A stretch of 7,099 bases of DNA, from assembly GCA_031285115.1 (NCBI GenBank), contig JAITWU010000031.1, forward strand, positions 1-7,099, read 5' to 3'. This DNA is from Azonexus sp. GTDB lineage: Bacteria; Pseudomonadota; Gammaproteobacteria; Burkholderiales; Rhodocyclaceae. The position numbers and the translations under genes were made by a program. Below are positions 7,073 to 7,099 of the stretch, piece by piece. The notes beneath the pieces are model-generated. The model searched no databases. It was not told where the DNA came from and saw only the letters and a program-made list of their open reading frames with translations. Within the stretch, counting starts at the first letter, position 1; each line of letters starts with the position of its first letter.

Positions 7073-7099
7073 AGAATGACCGGAATCGCTTTTTTCATC

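Noticed and set aside
6977..7099. A plus-strand frame from ATG 6977 open to the window end, as the start of a divergent gene such as murJ
   Set aside because: It runs through the REP-like repeat and the visible residues do not match the MurJ start or another family I recognise; no ribosome binding site was evident.

Overview
The window looks like a piece of a GC-rich proteobacterial chromosome, most likely a betaproteobacterium. This rests on my recognition of the IleS N-terminal region, the RibF start and the gene order; no database search was possible. Almost all of it is one minus-strand housekeeping operon, read right to left: ribF, ileS, lspA, fkpB, a DUF1016/YhcG-type PDDEXK nuclease gene, then ispH. 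Without the nuclease this is the classical ribF-ileS-lspA-fkpB-ispH order known from E. coli and relatives.

Region by region. Positions 2-205 (+) hold the last 67 codons of a TetR/AcrR-type repressor that begins outside the window. Its stop faces the ispH stop across 48 bp that contain a perfect 7-bp hairpin. ispH (254-1177), the nuclease (1178-2218), fkpB (2228-2656), lspA (2653-3138), ileS (3131-5959) and ribF (5969-6889) follow with gaps of 0 to 9 bp or overlaps of 4 and 8 bp, so they look like one translationally coupled transcript. Right of ribF, about 210 bp hold a TATAAT box, a G/C-rich REP-like palindrome with an adjoining partial copy, and a doubtful 59-codon ORF.

The housekeeping genes supply FMN/FAD (RibF), isoleucyl-tRNA (IleS), lipoprotein signal peptidase (LspA), a SlpA-type prolyl isomerase (FkpB) and the last step of MEP-pathway isoprenoid synthesis (IspH). 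Their key residues look intact: HIGH and KMSKS plus the C-terminal zinc cysteines of IleS, the two LspA aspartates, and the three IspH cluster cysteines. RibF differs from the usual kinase motif at one position (ATAN for PTAN).

The unusual element is the nuclease gene placed without scar between fkpB and ispH. It has an apparently intact D...DxK core, a locally low GC content, and two nested inverted repeats sharing one 7-bp core. I found no CRISPR array, tRNA, rRNA, transposase or recognisable complete defence system. The case for novelty is therefore one of genomic context, not of a proven new system.
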